A program made the translations under genes and the position numbers. From contig NZ_JANTHX010000008.1 in NCBI RefSeq assembly GCF_024752305.1, positions 540,663 to 604,662 on the forward strand: a DNA stretch of 64,000 bases. The letters are read 5' to 3'. Origin of the DNA: Protaetiibacter mangrovi (GTDB lineage: Bacteria > Actinomycetota > Actinomycetes > Actinomycetales > Microbacteriaceae). Every line of letters starts with the position of its first letter. The first letter of the stretch is position 1. The notes under the pieces were generated by a model. That model had not been told where the DNA came from, made no database searches, and saw only the letters and a list, made by a program, of their open reading frames with translations. This document shows positions 25,710-35,247 of the stretch, in pieces.

Positions 25710-26810
25710 ATGGCTCACCAGTGGCGCGGCGTGCTGCGCGAATACGCCGACCGGCTCGACGTGACGGACGCGACTCCGATCATCACGCTCGGCGAGGGCG
25801 GCACCCCGCTGATCCCCGCGCCCGCGCTCTCCGCGCGCACCGGCGCCCGGGTGTGGGTGAAGTTCGAGGGCATGAACCCGACGGGCTCCTTCAAGGACCG
25901 CGGCATGACGATGGCGGTCTCGAAGGCGGTCGAGCACGGCGCGAAGGCGATCATCTGCGCCTCGACCGGCAACACCTCCGCATCCGCCGCCGCCTACGCG
26001 ACGCACGCCGGCATCACCGCCGCGGTGCTCGTGCCGGAGGGCAAGATCGCGATGGGCAAGCTCGCGCAGGCGATCGCGCACGGCGCCGAGCTGCTGCAGG
26101 TGCGGGGCAACTTCGACGACTGCCTCGACATCGCCCGCGACCTCGCGGCGAACTACCCCGTGCACCTGGTCAACTCGGTCAACAACGACCGCATCGAGGG
26201 CCAGAAGACGGCGGCGTTCGAGGTCGTCGAGGTGCTCGGCGACGCGCCCGACTTCCACCTCATCCCGGTCGGCAACGCCGGCAACTACACGGCGTACACG
26301 CGGGGCTACAAGGAGGAGGCCGAGCGCGGCGTCACCACGAAGCGCCCCCGGATGTTCGGCTTCCAGGCCGAGGGGTCGGCGCCGATCGTGCGCGGCGAGA
26401 TCGTGCGCGATCCCGAGACCATCGCGTCGGCGATCCGCATCGGCAACCCGGCGTCCTGGGAGCTCGCGCTCACGGCGCGCGACGAGACCGACGGCTACTT
26501 CGGCGCGATCAGCGACGCGAAGATCCTCGAGGCCCACCGCATCCTCTCGAGCGAGGTCGGCGTCTTCGTCGAGCCCGCGTCCGCGGCGAGCGTCGCAGGG
26601 CTCCTCGAGCGCGCCGAGGCCGGCGTGATCCCGGCCGGCTCCACGGTCGTGCTCACCGTGACCGGTCACGGACTGAAGGACCCGCAGTGGGCGCTGCAGG
26701 CGGCCGACGGGTCCGAGGTGCGGCCCACGAGCGTCGCCGTGGACGTCGACGAGATCGCCGGGGTGCTGAACCTCGCGCCGAGCGGCGCCGACGCGACGGC
26801 CTCTGCATGA
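25710..26810 (+). CDS. thrC: Threonine synthase
   Basis: 366 residues; the start follows AAGGA and gives MAHQWRGVLREYADRL, the conserved N-terminus. PLP lysine is in NPTGSFKDRGM, the phosphate loop is ASTGNTSASAAAYA, and PVGNAGNYTAY is family-typical. It turns O-phospho-homoserine into threonine. The long frame upstream of this start is a shadow of hom. The stop overlaps the thrB start. Confidence 0.96.
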   Translation: MAHQWRGVLREYADRLDVTDATPIITLGEGGTPLIPAPALSARTGARVWVKFEGMNPTGSFKDRGMTMAVSKAVEHGAKAIICASTGNTSASAAAYATHAGITAAVLVPEGKIAMGKLAQAIAHGAELLQVRGNFDDCLDIARDLAANYPVHLVNSVNNDRIEGQKTAAFEVVEVLGDAPDFHLIPVGNAGNYTAYTRGYKEEAERGVTTKRPRMFGFQAEGSAPIVRGEIVRDPETIASAIRIGNPASWELALTARDETDGYFGAISDAKILEAHRILSSEVGVFVEPASAASVAGLLERAEAGVIPAGSTVVLTVTGHGLKDPQWALQAADGSEVRPTSVAVDVDEIAGVLNLAPSGADATASA

Positions 26811-27745
26811 GCCTCATCGGCCGCTCGGTCACGGTCAAGGTCCCCGCGACGACGGCGAACCTCGGACCGGGTTTCGACACGCTCGGCATGGCCCTCGCCG
26901 TCTACGACGAGCTCGAGGTGACCGTCCGCGAGCGCCCGGGGGCCACCGTCACGGTGGTCGGCGTCGGCGAGGGCGAGGTGCCCACCGACGAGTCGAACCT
27001 CGTCGTCCGCGCGATCGCGCACACCTTCGCGGCCCTCGGCCAGGAGCTCCCGGGGCTCGAGCTGGTCGCGCACAACACCATCCCGCACGGTCGGGGCATG
27101 GGGTCCTCCGGTGCCGCGATCGTCTCGGGCATCATGGCGGCCAAGGGGCTGCTCGAGGGCATCGTCGACCTCGACGCCGAGCGGCTGCTCGCGCTCGCCA
27201 CCGAGCTCGAGGGCCACCCCGACAATGTCGCGCCCGCCCTCTTCGGCGGTCTCACCATCACGTGGGTCACCCCCGAGGGGCCGCGCTACAAGAAGCTCAT
27301 CGTGCACCGCGGGGTCAGCCCGCTGGTGGCCGTGCCGCACGAGCGCACGATGTCGACCGCGCTCGCCCGCAGCCTCCAGCCCGACTCGGTGCCGCACGAG
27401 GACGCGATCTTCAACGTCTCGCGGTCGGCGCTGCTCATCGCCGCGCTCGTCCAGAGCCCCGAGCTGCTGCACGCCGCCACCGAGGACAAGCTGCACCAGA
27501 GCTACCGGGCGAGCGCGATGCCGGAGACGGATGCGCTCATCCGCATGCTGCGCGCCGACGGTCTCGCGGCGGTCGTCTCCGGCGCCGGGCCCTCGATCCT
27601 GGTGCTCGGCTCCGACCCCGCGCAGCGCCTCCGGGCCGCCGAGCTCATCGCCCAGCACGCCGAGTCGCGGTGGGAGTGCCTGATGCTCGCCGTCGACTTC
27701 CGGGGTGCTACAGTGGTGCTGCACTCGGACGACGCCGCCGCTTAG
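26807..27745 (+). CDS. thrB: Homoserine kinase (GHMP family)
   Basis: 312 residues, ATGA overlap with thrC. The GHMP ATP-binding motif is PHGRGMGSSGAAIVSG. The N-terminal VKVPATTANLGPGFDTLG and the C-terminal VSGAGPSILVLG motifs are both present. It phosphorylates homoserine for ThrC. Gene order hom-thrC-thrB is the usual actinobacterial one. Confidence 0.96.
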   Translation: MSLIGRSVTVKVPATTANLGPGFDTLGMALAVYDELEVTVRERPGATVTVVGVGEGEVPTDESNLVVRAIAHTFAALGQELPGLELVAHNTIPHGRGMGSSGAAIVSGIMAAKGLLEGIVDLDAERLLALATELEGHPDNVAPALFGGLTITWVTPEGPRYKKLIVHRGVSPLVAVPHERTMSTALARSLQPDSVPHEDAIFNVSRSALLIAALVQSPELLHAATEDKLHQSYRASAMPETDALIRMLRADGLAAVVSGAGPSILVLGSDPAQRLRAAELIAQHAESRWECLMLAVDFRGATVVLHSDDAAA

Positions 27746-27835
27746 GCCGGCGCGAGGGTGCATCTCACCGGCGCTCGCCGACCGCGGTTTCCCGCATCTT
27801 CATGCAACCCGAACCGCAGCGGGCGGCGCCTCCAT

Positions 27836-27857
27836 CCCGGGAAGTTCTGTGCCCGGG
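27836..27857 (+). promoter_or_regulatory. Leader hairpin before the rho ribosome site
   Basis: CCCGGG and CCCGGG, 10 nt apart, can form a 6-bp GC hairpin ending 3 nt before AAAGGA. A second, imperfect stem (GCGGTT.../...AACCGC) lies just upstream at about 27784-27817. Structured leaders are compatible with rho autoregulation, which is established in Escherichia coli. Confidence 0.35.
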
Positions 27858-27876
27858 TCGAAAGGACAACCCAGTC

Positions 27877-29823
27877 GTGACTGACACCACCACCCCCGCC
27901 GATGTCGTGGGGGACCGCGCCGCTCTGAGCCGTCTGCGCCTGCCCGAGCTCCAGGCTCTGGCCGCCGCACGCGGCATCAGCGGCGTGTCTTCGATGCGTA
28001 AAGGAGATCTCGTGGACACCCTCTCCGAACTTCCCGGGGCGGATGACGCCGTGACCGCACAGGTCGAGGCGCCCGCCGAGGAGCAGCCGGGCGAGCAGCC
28101 CGCCGAGGAGCAGCCCGCCGCGCAGGAGGCGACCGAGGCACCCGCCGCCGAGGCCCCCGCCGAGCAGGCGGCTCCCGAGGAGCAGCCCGCGGCCGAGGCG
28201 CCCGCACCCCGCCGCGGATCCCGCCGGGCGAGCGTTCCGTCGGCCGACGCCGCCGCGATCGCCGCAGCCCTGCCGCAGGCCGAGGAGGCCGCGCAGCCGC
28301 AGCAGCGCCGCAGCGCCGCGCAGCACGCCGCCGCCGCCGAGCTCGGTCTCGAGCTCGACAAGCTGGTCCCCGCCTCCGAGCAGCAGACCGAGGGCGAGAC
28401 CGAGGGCGAGGGCCAGCAGCCCAGCCGTCGCAGCCGCAACCGCCGTGGCGGCCGCGGTGGCCAGAACGGCCAGCAGCAGAACGGCCAGAACGGCCAGCAG
28501 CCCGCCGAGGGCGAGTCCGACGGGGGCCAGAACGGCCCCGCCGCGCAGCAGCAGGACGGCGACGGACGCCGCGGTCGTGGCCGCGACCGCAACCGCAACC
28601 GCCGCAGCGGCAACGTCGACGAGCTCGAGCCCGAGATCTCCGACGACGACGTGCTCATCCCCATCGCCGGCATCCTCGACGTGCTCGACAACTACGCCTT
28701 CGTGCGCACCACCGGCTACCTCCCCGGTCCGAGCGACGTCTACGTCTCGCTCGGCCAGGTGAAGAAGTACAACCTGCGCAAGGGCGACGCCGTGGTCGGC
28801 GCCATCCGCCAGCCGCGCGACGGCGACCAGCAGAGCGGCCGTCAGAAGTACAACGCGATCGTGAAGATCGACTCCATCAACGGCCGCACGGTCGAGGAGG
28901 CCGCCGACCGCGTCGACTTCGGCAAGCTCACCCCGATCTACCCGAACGAGCGCCTGCGCCTCGAGACGACGCCCGAGAAGCTCTCGACGCGCATCATCGA
29001 CCTCATCGCGCCCATCGGCAAGGGCCAGCGCGGTCTCATCGTGGCCCCGCCGAAGGCGGGCAAGACCCTCATCCTGCAGGCCATCGCGAAGGCGATCGCG
29101 GTCAACAACCCCGAGGTCCACATCATGGTGGTGCTCGTGGACGAGCGCCCCGAAGAGGTCACCGACATGCAGCGCTCGGTGAAGGGCGAGGTCATCGCCT
29201 CGACATTCGACCGCCCCGCCGAGGACCACACGACCGTGGCGGAGCTCGCCATCGAGCGCGCCAAGCGCCTCGTGGAGCTCGGCAACGACGTCGTCGTGCT
29301 GCTCGACTCGATCACGCGCCTCGGCCGCGCCTACAACCTGGCCTCGCCGGCATCCGGGCGCATCCTCTCGGGTGGTGTCGACGCGTCGGCGCTCTACCCG
29401 CCGAAGCGCTTCTTCGGAGCGGCGCGCAACATCGAGGGCGGCGGCTCGCTGACGATCCTCGCGACCGCGCTCGTCGAGACCGGATCCAAGATGGACGAGG
29501 TCATCTTCGAGGAGTTCAAGGGCACCGGCAACATGGAGCTGCGCCTCTCCCGCGCGCTCGCCGACAAGCGCATCTTCCCGGCGGTCGACATCTACGCCTC
29601 GAGCACCCGCCGCGAGGAGGAGCTGCTCTCGGCCGACGAGGTCAAGATCACCTGGCGCCTGCGCCGGGCGCTCGCCGGTCTCGAACTGCAGCAGCAGCTC
29701 GAGGTGGTGCTGTCGAAGCTCAAGGAGACCGGTTCCAACACCGAGTTCCTGGTGCAGATCCAGCAGTCGCTGCCGAACGGCAACGGCGGCAACGGCAACG
29801 GCCACGCCGCGCACAAGGCCTGA
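27877..29823 (+). CDS. rho: Transcription termination factor Rho with actinobacterial N-terminal insert
   Basis: 648 residues from the GTG after AAAGGA; an in-frame ATG at 27802 would add 25 residues. The SAP-like helical region (about 15-50, [24 protein letters not shown]) is followed by a roughly 200-residue disordered segment. That segment is acidic with Ala/Pro/Glu first, then Arg/Asn/Gly/Gln-rich, and it contains a QNG repeat. After it come the RNA-binding OB domain and the helicase core with Walker [10 protein letters not shown], Walker [11 protein letters not shown] and the Q-loop region. The NGNGG C-terminal tail is unusual. It terminates untranslated transcripts. Confidence 0.95.
   Translation: MTDTTTPADVVGDRAALSRLRLPELQALAAARGISGVSSMRKGDLVDTLSELPGADDAVTAQVEAPAEEQPGEQPAEEQPAAQEATEAPAAEAPAEQAAPEEQPAAEAPAPRRGSRRASVPSADAAAIAAALPQAEEAAQPQQRRSAAQHAAAAELGLELDKLVPASEQQTEGETEGEGQQPSRRSRNRRGGRGGQNGQQQNGQNGQQPAEGESDGGQNGPAAQQQDGDGRRGRGRDRNRNRRSGNVDELEPEISDDDVLIPIAGILDVLDNYAFVRTTGYLPGPSDVYVSLGQVKKYNLRKGDAVVGAIRQPRDGDQQSGRQKYNAIVKIDSINGRTVEEAADRVDFGKLTPIYPNERLRLETTPEKLSTRIIDLIAPIGKGQRGLIVAPPKAGKTLILQAIAKAIAVNNPEVHIMVVLVDERPEEVTDMQRSVKGEVIASTFDRPAEDHTTVAELAIERAKRLVELGNDVVVLLDSITRLGRAYNLASPASGRILSGGVDASALYPPKRFFGAARNIEGGGSLTILATALVETGSKMDEVIFEEFKGTGNMELRLSRALADKRIFPAVDIYASSTRREEELLSADEVKITWRLRRALAGLELQQQLEVVLSKLKETGSNTEFLVQIQQSLPNGNGGNGNGHAAHKA
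28459..28500 (+). repeat. Short tandem repeat (AGAACGGCC units) inside rho
   Basis: Units based on CAGAACGGC recur with CAGCAG spacers and encode Gln-Asn-Gly runs in the disordered segment of Rho. Length variation between strains is likely. Confidence 0.7.
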
Positions 29824-29826
29824 GCC

Positions 29827-30900
29827 GTGTTCGAGTCGGTCCAGTCGCTGCTGGCCGAGCACGAACAGCTCCAGCAGCAGCTCGCCGATCCCGCCATCCA
29901 CGCGGATGCGGCGCGCGCGAAGAAGGTCAACCGGCGCTACGCCGAGTTGAGCCAGATCGCCGCGGCGCATGCCGCGTGGCAGCAGGCCCAGTCCGACCTC
30001 GAGGCGGCGCGCGAGCTCGCCCGTGAGGACGAGGCCTTCGCCGAGGAGGTGCCCGCTCTCGAGGAGTCGGTGCAGTCGGCGCAGGAGAAGCTTCGGCGGC
30101 TCCTGATCCCGCGCGACCCGGACGACGGGCGCGACGTGATCATGGAGATCAAGGGCGGCGAGGGCGGCGAGGAGTCGGCGCTGTTCGCGGCCGACCTGCT
30201 GCGGATGTACCTGCACTACGCCGAGTCGCGCGGGTGGAAGACGGAGCTGCTCGAGCGCACCGAGTCCGACCTCGGCGGCTACAAGGACGTGCAGGTCGCG
30301 ATCAAGTCGAACGCCACCGACCCCGCCGACGGCGTGTGGGCGAGCCTCAAGTACGAGGGCGGGGTGCACCGCGTGCAGCGGGTGCCGGCGACCGAGTCGC
30401 AGGGACGCATCCACACCTCGACGACGGGCGTGCTCGTGTTCCCCGAGGTCGACGAGCCCGAGGAGATCCACATCGATCCGAACGAGCTGAAGATCGACGT
30501 CTTCCGCTCCTCGGGCCCCGGCGGCCAGTCGGTCAACACGACCGACTCGGCGGTGCGCATCACCCACCTGCCGACCGGCATCGTCGTGTCGATGCAGAAC
30601 GAGAAGTCGCAGCTGCAGAACCGCGAGGCGGGCATGCGCGTGCTGCGCGCCCGGCTGCTGGCGAAGCAGCAGGAGGAGCTCGCCGCCGTCGCATCCGACG
30701 CCCGCCGCAGTCAGATCCGCTCGATGGACCGCTCGGAGCGCATCCGCACCTACAACTTCCCCGAGAACCGCATCGCCGACCACCGCACCGGGTACAAGGC
30801 GTACAACCTCGACCAGGTGATGAACGGCTCGATCCAGCCGCTGCTCGACTCGTGCATCCAGATGGACGAGGAGGCGCGGCTCGCCGCGCTCGCCGAGTGA
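29827..30900 (+). CDS. prfA: Peptide chain release factor 1
   Basis: 357 residues, GTG 3 nt after the rho stop. The peptidyl-hydrolysis motif is [20 protein letters not shown]. The upstream [14 protein letters not shown] segment and the long N-terminal coiled coil match RF1, and the recognition loop sits around residues 180-190. It releases peptides at UAA/UAG. rpmE, found between rho and prfA in mycobacteria, is absent from this junction. Confidence 0.95.
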   Translation: MFESVQSLLAEHEQLQQQLADPAIHADAARAKKVNRRYAELSQIAAAHAAWQQAQSDLEAARELAREDEAFAEEVPALEESVQSAQEKLRRLLIPRDPDDGRDVIMEIKGGEGGEESALFAADLLRMYLHYAESRGWKTELLERTESDLGGYKDVQVAIKSNATDPADGVWASLKYEGGVHRVQRVPATESQGRIHTSTTGVLVFPEVDEPEEIHIDPNELKIDVFRSSGPGGQSVNTTDSAVRITHLPTGIVVSMQNEKSQLQNREAGMRVLRARLLAKQQEELAAVASDARRSQIRSMDRSERIRTYNFPENRIADHRTGYKAYNLDQVMNGSIQPLLDSCIQMDEEARLAALAE

Positions 30901-30910
30901 CCCCACGCCG

Positions 30911-31792
30911 ATGACCATGACCGACCTCGCCCCGCTGAGATCCGTCTCGGAGCTGCGCGCCCACGGCGTCCGCGTGCTCGAGCTGGCCCACGTGCCGACG
31001 CCCGAGGCGGACGCCGAGCTGCTGCTCGCGCACGTGCTGGGGCTCAGCCGCGGCCAGGTGCAGGCGAAGGCCGTCACGGGTTCGGGCGTCGATCCGGACG
31101 AGCTGCTCGCCTACCTCGAGGCCGTCGAGCGCCGCGCGGCCCGCGAGCCGCTGCAGCACATCACGGGCGTCGCGCCGTTCCGTTCGCTCGAGCTCGCCGT
31201 CGGACCCGGCGTCTTCGTGCCGCGCCCCGAGACGGAGTTCGTGGCGCAGCTCGCCATCGACGCGCTGCAGGCCGTCGCCTCGCCGGTGCCGGTGGCGGTC
31301 GACCTGGGTACCGGATCCGGTGCCCTCGCCCTCGCCCTCGCCACCGAGGTGCCGCACGCCCGCGTCGCCGCGGTCGAGAACTCGCCGCGCGCGTTCATCT
31401 GGGCGAAGGAGAACGCGCGCCGCATCGGCGCCGACAACCTGCGCCTCGTCTTCGCGGATCTCGCCGAGGCCCTGCCCGAGCTCGACGGCACGGTCGACGT
31501 GCTGGTCTCCAACCCGCCGTACATCCCCGACGACGCGATCCCGCGCGATCCGGAGGTGCGGCTCCACGATCCCGCCGTCGCGCTCTACGGAGGGCCGGAC
31601 GGGCTCGACGTCGTGCGTGCGCTCTCACGACGCGCGCTCGCCCTGCTGCGCCCGGGCGGCGCGCTCGTGATCGAGCACGGCGAGCTGCAGGGCGCCGAGC
31701 TGCGCGCCCTCCTCGAGGCCGACGGCTGGCGCGCCGCCGCGACCCACCGCGACCTCCTGGGCCGCGACCGCGCGACGACGGCGCTGCGCTGA
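30911..31792 (+). CDS. prmC: Release factor glutamine methyltransferase
   Basis: 293 residues. An N-terminal helical domain (about 1-80, with REPLQHITG and FVPRPETE motifs) precedes the SAM-binding fold VDLGTGSGALALALA and the catalytic SNPPYIP. It methylates the Gln of the GGQ motif of RF1 and RF2, so its place behind prfA is functional. Start is the ATG 10 nt after the prfA stop; an ATG two codons later is also possible. Confidence 0.95.
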   Translation: MTMTDLAPLRSVSELRAHGVRVLELAHVPTPEADAELLLAHVLGLSRGQVQAKAVTGSGVDPDELLAYLEAVERRAAREPLQHITGVAPFRSLELAVGPGVFVPRPETEFVAQLAIDALQAVASPVPVAVDLGTGSGALALALATEVPHARVAAVENSPRAFIWAKENARRIGADNLRLVFADLAEALPELDGTVDVLVSNPPYIPDDAIPRDPEVRLHDPAVALYGGPDGLDVVRALSRRALALLRPGGALVIEHGELQGAELRALLEADGWRAAATHRDLLGRDRATTALR

Positions 31793-31866
31793 GTCCCTCG
31801 GCGCCGCGATGATCCGCGGCGCGTGCAGTGCGAAGTCCGCCTCCCCGCCTCTTCACCTCTCCCTCG

Positions 31867-31999
31867 GCATCCCGAATCAAGGACTTCGGCAACCGATCTC
31901 AAGGAGTCGAGCCGCTCAGCCGGCCGCATTCGCCACATGGGCCACGGCAGGCACACGGCGTCCTTGAGTTGGGTTGCTCGGCTCCTTGATTCGGGATGC
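31867..31999. repeat. 133-bp inverted-repeat element between convergent genes
   Basis: Perfect 17-bp outer arms, GCATCCCGAATCAAGGA and TCCTTGATTCGGGATGC, enclose a second pair (31889-31908 against 31959-31978) matching at 16 of 20 positions. A centre of about 50 bp follows. It lies between prmC and the inverted HAD gene. It could be a miniature mobile element, a REP-type repeat, or a bidirectional terminator; no target-site duplication could be seen. Confidence 0.6.
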
Positions 32000-32018
32000 T
32001 GCCCGGGCCAGGGCGCGG

Positions 32019-32633
32019 CTACGCGCGCGCGGCGGCGAAGTCCTTGATCGCGGCGCGCAAGCCCTCGGCCGTGCCGTAGCGGTAGGTCGTGATGCCGAGG
32101 GATGCGGCGGACGCCACGTTCTCCGGGAGATCGTCGACGAAGAAGGTGTCGCGCGGGTCGGTCGCGTAGTGCTCCAGCACGCGCTCGAACACGCGCGGAT
32201 CGGGCTTGCGGGCGCCGTACCGGCTCGAGGTGCGCAGGTGGTCACCGAACAGCGGCGCGATCTCGGGGGCCAGCCGCGCGAGGTGCTCGTCGACGAGGGG
32301 ACCGTTGTTGGTGAGCAGGCTCACCCTCCCGAGCTCGGCGGCGCGCGCGACGGCGGCGATCGCATCCGGACGGGCCGTCATCGCTGATCGCCGATTGGCG
32401 AGCCAGTCGTCCGTCGTGATCTCGACGCCGAACGCCGCACCGAAGGCCGCGCGGTACGCCTCGCCGTCCGCGAAGCCGCCCGCCTCGGCGGCCCACTCGC
32501 CCTCGTCGTGCCACCAGCGGCGGCGCAGCTCGGCGAGCTCGAGGCCGGTGAGCGCGGTCAGCCCGGCCATCCGGGCGCGCCAGTCGTAGTCGTAGAGGAC
32601 GTCGTCCATGTCGAAGAGGAACAGCAGGCTCAT
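32019..32633 (-). CDS. HAD-superfamily hydrolase
   Basis: 204 residues. HAD motif I is FDMDDVLYDYDW with the two catalytic Asp, motif II is LLTNNG, motif III has the Lys in RYGARKPDPRVFE and motif IV is FFVDDLPEN. The small helical cap makes it a phosphatase or dehalogenase of the HAD-IA group. The start chosen is the second ATG, close behind GGAGG; one three codons earlier is also open. It is the only minus-strand gene inside the otherwise collinear rho-to-atp block, so it was probably inserted. Confidence 0.85.
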   Translation of the reverse strand: MSLLFLFDMDDVLYDYDWRARMAGLTALTGLELAELRRRWWHDEGEWAAEAGGFADGEAYRAAFGAAFGVEITTDDWLANRRSAMTARPDAIAAVARAAELGRVSLLTNNGPLVDEHLARLAPEIAPLFGDHLRTSSRYGARKPDPRVFERVLEHYATDPRDTFFVDDLPENVASAASLGITTYRYGTAEGLRAAIKDFAAARA

Positions 32634-32717
32634 CACCTCCATCCTCGCCGACGCCCGGAACCCTCGGCGACCGCCGAGACGAGCGAGAACCCGATCGGCG
32701 GCCCCGGCGCGCACTCC

Positions 32718-32723
32718 TAGGAT
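32718..32723 (+). promoter_or_regulatory. -10 hexamer TAGGAT of the sua5-led operon
   Basis: TAGGAT lies 9 nt before the ATG. GGAGGGG lies between them but would be at or upstream of the transcript start. It gives the sua5-wecA-atp part its own promoter after the inserted HAD gene. Confidence 0.4.
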
Positions 32724-32732
32724 GGAGGGGCC

Positions 32733-33410
32733 ATGGCGATCTACGACACGGGCGTCCCCGACCAGCTGATGACCGGGATGCGCCTCGCCCGCGGCGCCAT
32801 CGGGCGCGGCGAACTCGTCGTCATCCCCACCGACACGGTGTACGGGGTCGCCGCCGACGCCTTCTCGCCGGCAGCCGTGCAGCGCCTGCTCGACGCGAAG
32901 GGACGCGACCGCACGGCCCCGCCGCCCGTGCTCGTCCCGGGTGTCGAGACCCTCGACGCGCTGGCCGACCCGATCCCGGATGAAGTGCGCGCCCTGGTCG
33001 CCGAGTTCTGGCCCGGCGGGCTCACCGTGATCCTGCGCGCGCGGGCGATGCTCGACTGGGACCTCGGCGAGACCCGGGGCACGGTCGCGCTGCGGATGCC
33101 GTCGGACCCGATCGCCCTCGAGCTGCTGGCCGAGACCGGCCCGCTCGCGGTGTCGAGTGCCAACCGCACCGGCGAGCCCGCCGCGCTCTCCGCAGCCGAG
33201 GCCGAGGCGATGCTCGGAGACAGCGTCGCCGTCTACCTCGAGGCGGGCGCCGCGGGGGAGGGCTACCCCGACGCGGCCGCCCACACGGGGTCCACGATCG
33301 TCGACGCCACCAACCTCGAGCACCCGGACGGCAGGCTGCGCATCGTCCGCCACGGCGTCATCCCCGACGCCGAGATCGTGCGCGTCGTCGGAGCCGATCG
33401 ATGCGACTGA
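32733..33410 (+). CDS. L-threonylcarbamoyladenylate synthase (Sua5/YrdC)
   Basis: 225 residues. Family motifs are PTDTVYGVAADAF, the KGRDRTAPPPVLV segment binding bicarbonate/threonine and ATP, FWPGGLTVIL and VSSANRTGEPA. It makes threonylcarbamoyl-AMP for the t6A37 tRNA modification. It is Sua5/YrdC-domain only, shorter than Sua5 with its extra C-terminal domain. The stop overlaps the next gene by 10 nt. Confidence 0.92.
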   Translation: MAIYDTGVPDQLMTGMRLARGAIGRGELVVIPTDTVYGVAADAFSPAAVQRLLDAKGRDRTAPPPVLVPGVETLDALADPIPDEVRALVAEFWPGGLTVILRARAMLDWDLGETRGTVALRMPSDPIALELLAETGPLAVSSANRTGEPAALSAAEAEAMLGDSVAVYLEAGAAGEGYPDAAAHTGSTIVDATNLEHPDGRLRIVRHGVIPDAEIVRVVGADRCD

Positions 33411-34708
33411 TCTTCTACATCGTCACCGCGGGGATCGCCGCGATCGTCTCGTTCGGTCTGTCGATGGTGATCTGGAAGCTGTCGACACGCTTCCGGCTCT
33501 ACCCGAAGATCCGCGAGCGCGACGTGCACACCCGCCCGACCCCGCGGCTCGGCGGAGTCGCGATGTTCCTCGGCGTCGTGGCCGCCTTCGCGGTCGGATC
33601 GCTGTTCCCCTCGCTCGCGATCATCTACTCGCAGCCCGCCCACGTCTGGGGCCTGCTCGGCTCGGCCGTCATGATCGTGCTCATCGGCGTCGCCGACGAC
33701 ATCTGGGACCTCGACTGGCTCACCAAGCTCACCGGCCAGCTGCTCGCCGCCGCCCTGCTGGCCTGGTCGGGCATCCAGTTCCTCTCGTTCCCGCTGCCGA
33801 AGCTGTTCGGCGCGGCCGACTCGTCGTCGTCGGTCATCGTCACCCTCGCCCCGTGGCAGTCGCTCGTGATCACGGTGATCGTGATCGTGCTCGTGATGAA
33901 CGCCATCAACTTCATCGACGGTCTCGACGGCCTGGTGTCGGGTGTCGCGATCATCGCCAACGGCGTGTTCTCGGTGTACGTGTTCTTCGTGTCGTCGGGT
34001 CCGACCGGGCAGAGCGACTACTTCAACCTCGCGCAGCTCATCTCGGCCGTGCTCATCGGCGCCTGCGTCGGCTTCCTGCCGCTCAACTGGCACCCGGCTC
34101 GTCTCTTCATGGGCGACGCCGGCGCGCTGCTGGTCGGCCTCATGATGGCGGCGTCCACGATCGCTGTCACCGGCCAGATCGACCCGGATCGCATCGAGGA
34201 GACGGTCGGAAGCGCCCGGCAGCTGTTCCCGGCGCTCATCCCGCTGCTCCTGCCGTTCGCGATCCTCGTGGTGCCGCTGCTCGACTTCAGCCTCGCGGTG
34301 ATCCGTCGCCTCCGCGCCGGAAAGTCGCCGTTCAGCGCCGACCGCAAGCACCTGCACCACCGACTGCTCGACATGGGGCACTCGCACCTGCACGCGGTGC
34401 TCATCCTGTACGCGTGGACCGCTGCGGCATCGATCGGCATGCTGCTGTTCCTGTTCATCGACACCTGGTGGGCGGCGCTCGCGACGGTGCTCGGGCTCGT
34501 CGCGTGCGCGATCGTCACGCTCGCGCCGCTCAGCCGGCGCAAGGCGGTCGAGGCCGCCGTGCAGAGCGCGGATGCCGCGACCGCGGCGGATGCGCAGCTC
34601 GCGCGCTTCGATCCGCTCGACGCGGCGGCGAACCTGGACATCGAGCCGAGCGACGCCGCCGCGCGGGAGGCTCTGCGCCGGCTGCAGGAGAAGGAGTCAT
34701 CCGCATGA
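33401..34708 (+). CDS. Undecaprenyl-phosphate sugar-1-phosphate transferase (WecA/TagO/MraY family)
   Basis: 435 residues with about ten membrane helices. Cytoplasmic motifs are conserved: DIWDLDWLTKL-type Asp pair, NAINFIDGLDGL, LFMGDAGALLVGL, and the His-rich KHLHHRLLDMGHSH that marks the WecA/TagO branch. It transfers GlcNAc-1-P or a related sugar phosphate from UDP-sugar to the lipid carrier, starting wall glycopolymer synthesis. Mycobacterial WecA (Rv1302) sits at the same place before the atp genes. The C-terminal 60 residues are a soluble tail. Confidence 0.92.
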   Translation: MRLIFYIVTAGIAAIVSFGLSMVIWKLSTRFRLYPKIRERDVHTRPTPRLGGVAMFLGVVAAFAVGSLFPSLAIIYSQPAHVWGLLGSAVMIVLIGVADDIWDLDWLTKLTGQLLAAALLAWSGIQFLSFPLPKLFGAADSSSSVIVTLAPWQSLVITVIVIVLVMNAINFIDGLDGLVSGVAIIANGVFSVYVFFVSSGPTGQSDYFNLAQLISAVLIGACVGFLPLNWHPARLFMGDAGALLVGLMMAASTIAVTGQIDPDRIEETVGSARQLFPALIPLLLPFAILVVPLLDFSLAVIRRLRAGKSPFSADRKHLHHRLLDMGHSHLHAVLILYAWTAAASIGMLLFLFIDTWWAALATVLGLVACAIVTLAPLSRRKAVEAAVQSADAATAADAQLARFDPLDAAANLDIEPSDAAAREALRRLQEKESSA

Positions 34709-35184
34709 CCGCCGTCAACCGCGTCCTCACGCGCGCGCTCATCTGGGGTGCGATCGTCGCCGCGGTGCTCGCCGTTCTCGGCGGCGGCATCGGCGCGCTC
34801 GTGGCGGGCACGCCGGGGCTCGTCGGGGGAGTGCTCGGGGCCTCGCTCGCCTTCGTCTTCGGCGCGACGACCTCCGCGAGCATCCTCATCGCATCCCGGG
34901 TCGCCGGGGGCGACATGCTCAACCCGGCGTACTTCGGGATCGTGCTCGGCACCTGGTTCCTCAAGCTCGTGCTGTTCTTCGTGCTCTCGCTCGTCCTGCG
35001 GGGTCAGGACTGGCTGGATCCGGCCGTCTTCGCGATCGTCGCGATCGTCGCGGTGCTCGCCTCGCTGGTCGTCGACGTGGTCGCGATGGTGCGCACCCGC
35101 GTGCCCTACGTCGACGTCGAATTGCCCGCCGAGAACAGGGACCAAGGGCCCGATCAGCCCGGCGGGGGGCCCCGGAATGTCTGA
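34705..35184 (+). CDS. AtpI-like membrane protein
   Basis: 159 residues, ATGA overlap with the previous gene. Four membrane helices (about 10-32, 38-58, 74-94, 104-126) and a hydrophilic Asp/Gly/Pro-rich tail. Its place directly before atpB matches mycobacterial Rv1303, and AtpI proteins help assemble the c-ring or supply Mg2+. The helix pattern fits, but identity rests mainly on position. Confidence 0.75.
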   Translation: MTAVNRVLTRALIWGAIVAAVLAVLGGGIGALVAGTPGLVGGVLGASLAFVFGATTSASILIASRVAGGDMLNPAYFGIVLGTWFLKLVLFFVLSLVLRGQDWLDPAVFAIVAIVAVLASLVVDVVAMVRTRVPYVDVELPAENRDQGPDQPGGGPRNV

Positions 35185-35247
35185 TAGTGTGAGTGTCACA
35201 TCCCCTTCGATCGCCGCGTTTCGCACGCCCCGATTCTGGAGAGCATT

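Noticed and set aside
27802..27876. ATG 27802 as the start of rho
   Set aside because: It gives 25 extra residues without family resemblance and lacks a ribosome site; GTG 27877 follows AAAGGA. Not fully excluded.
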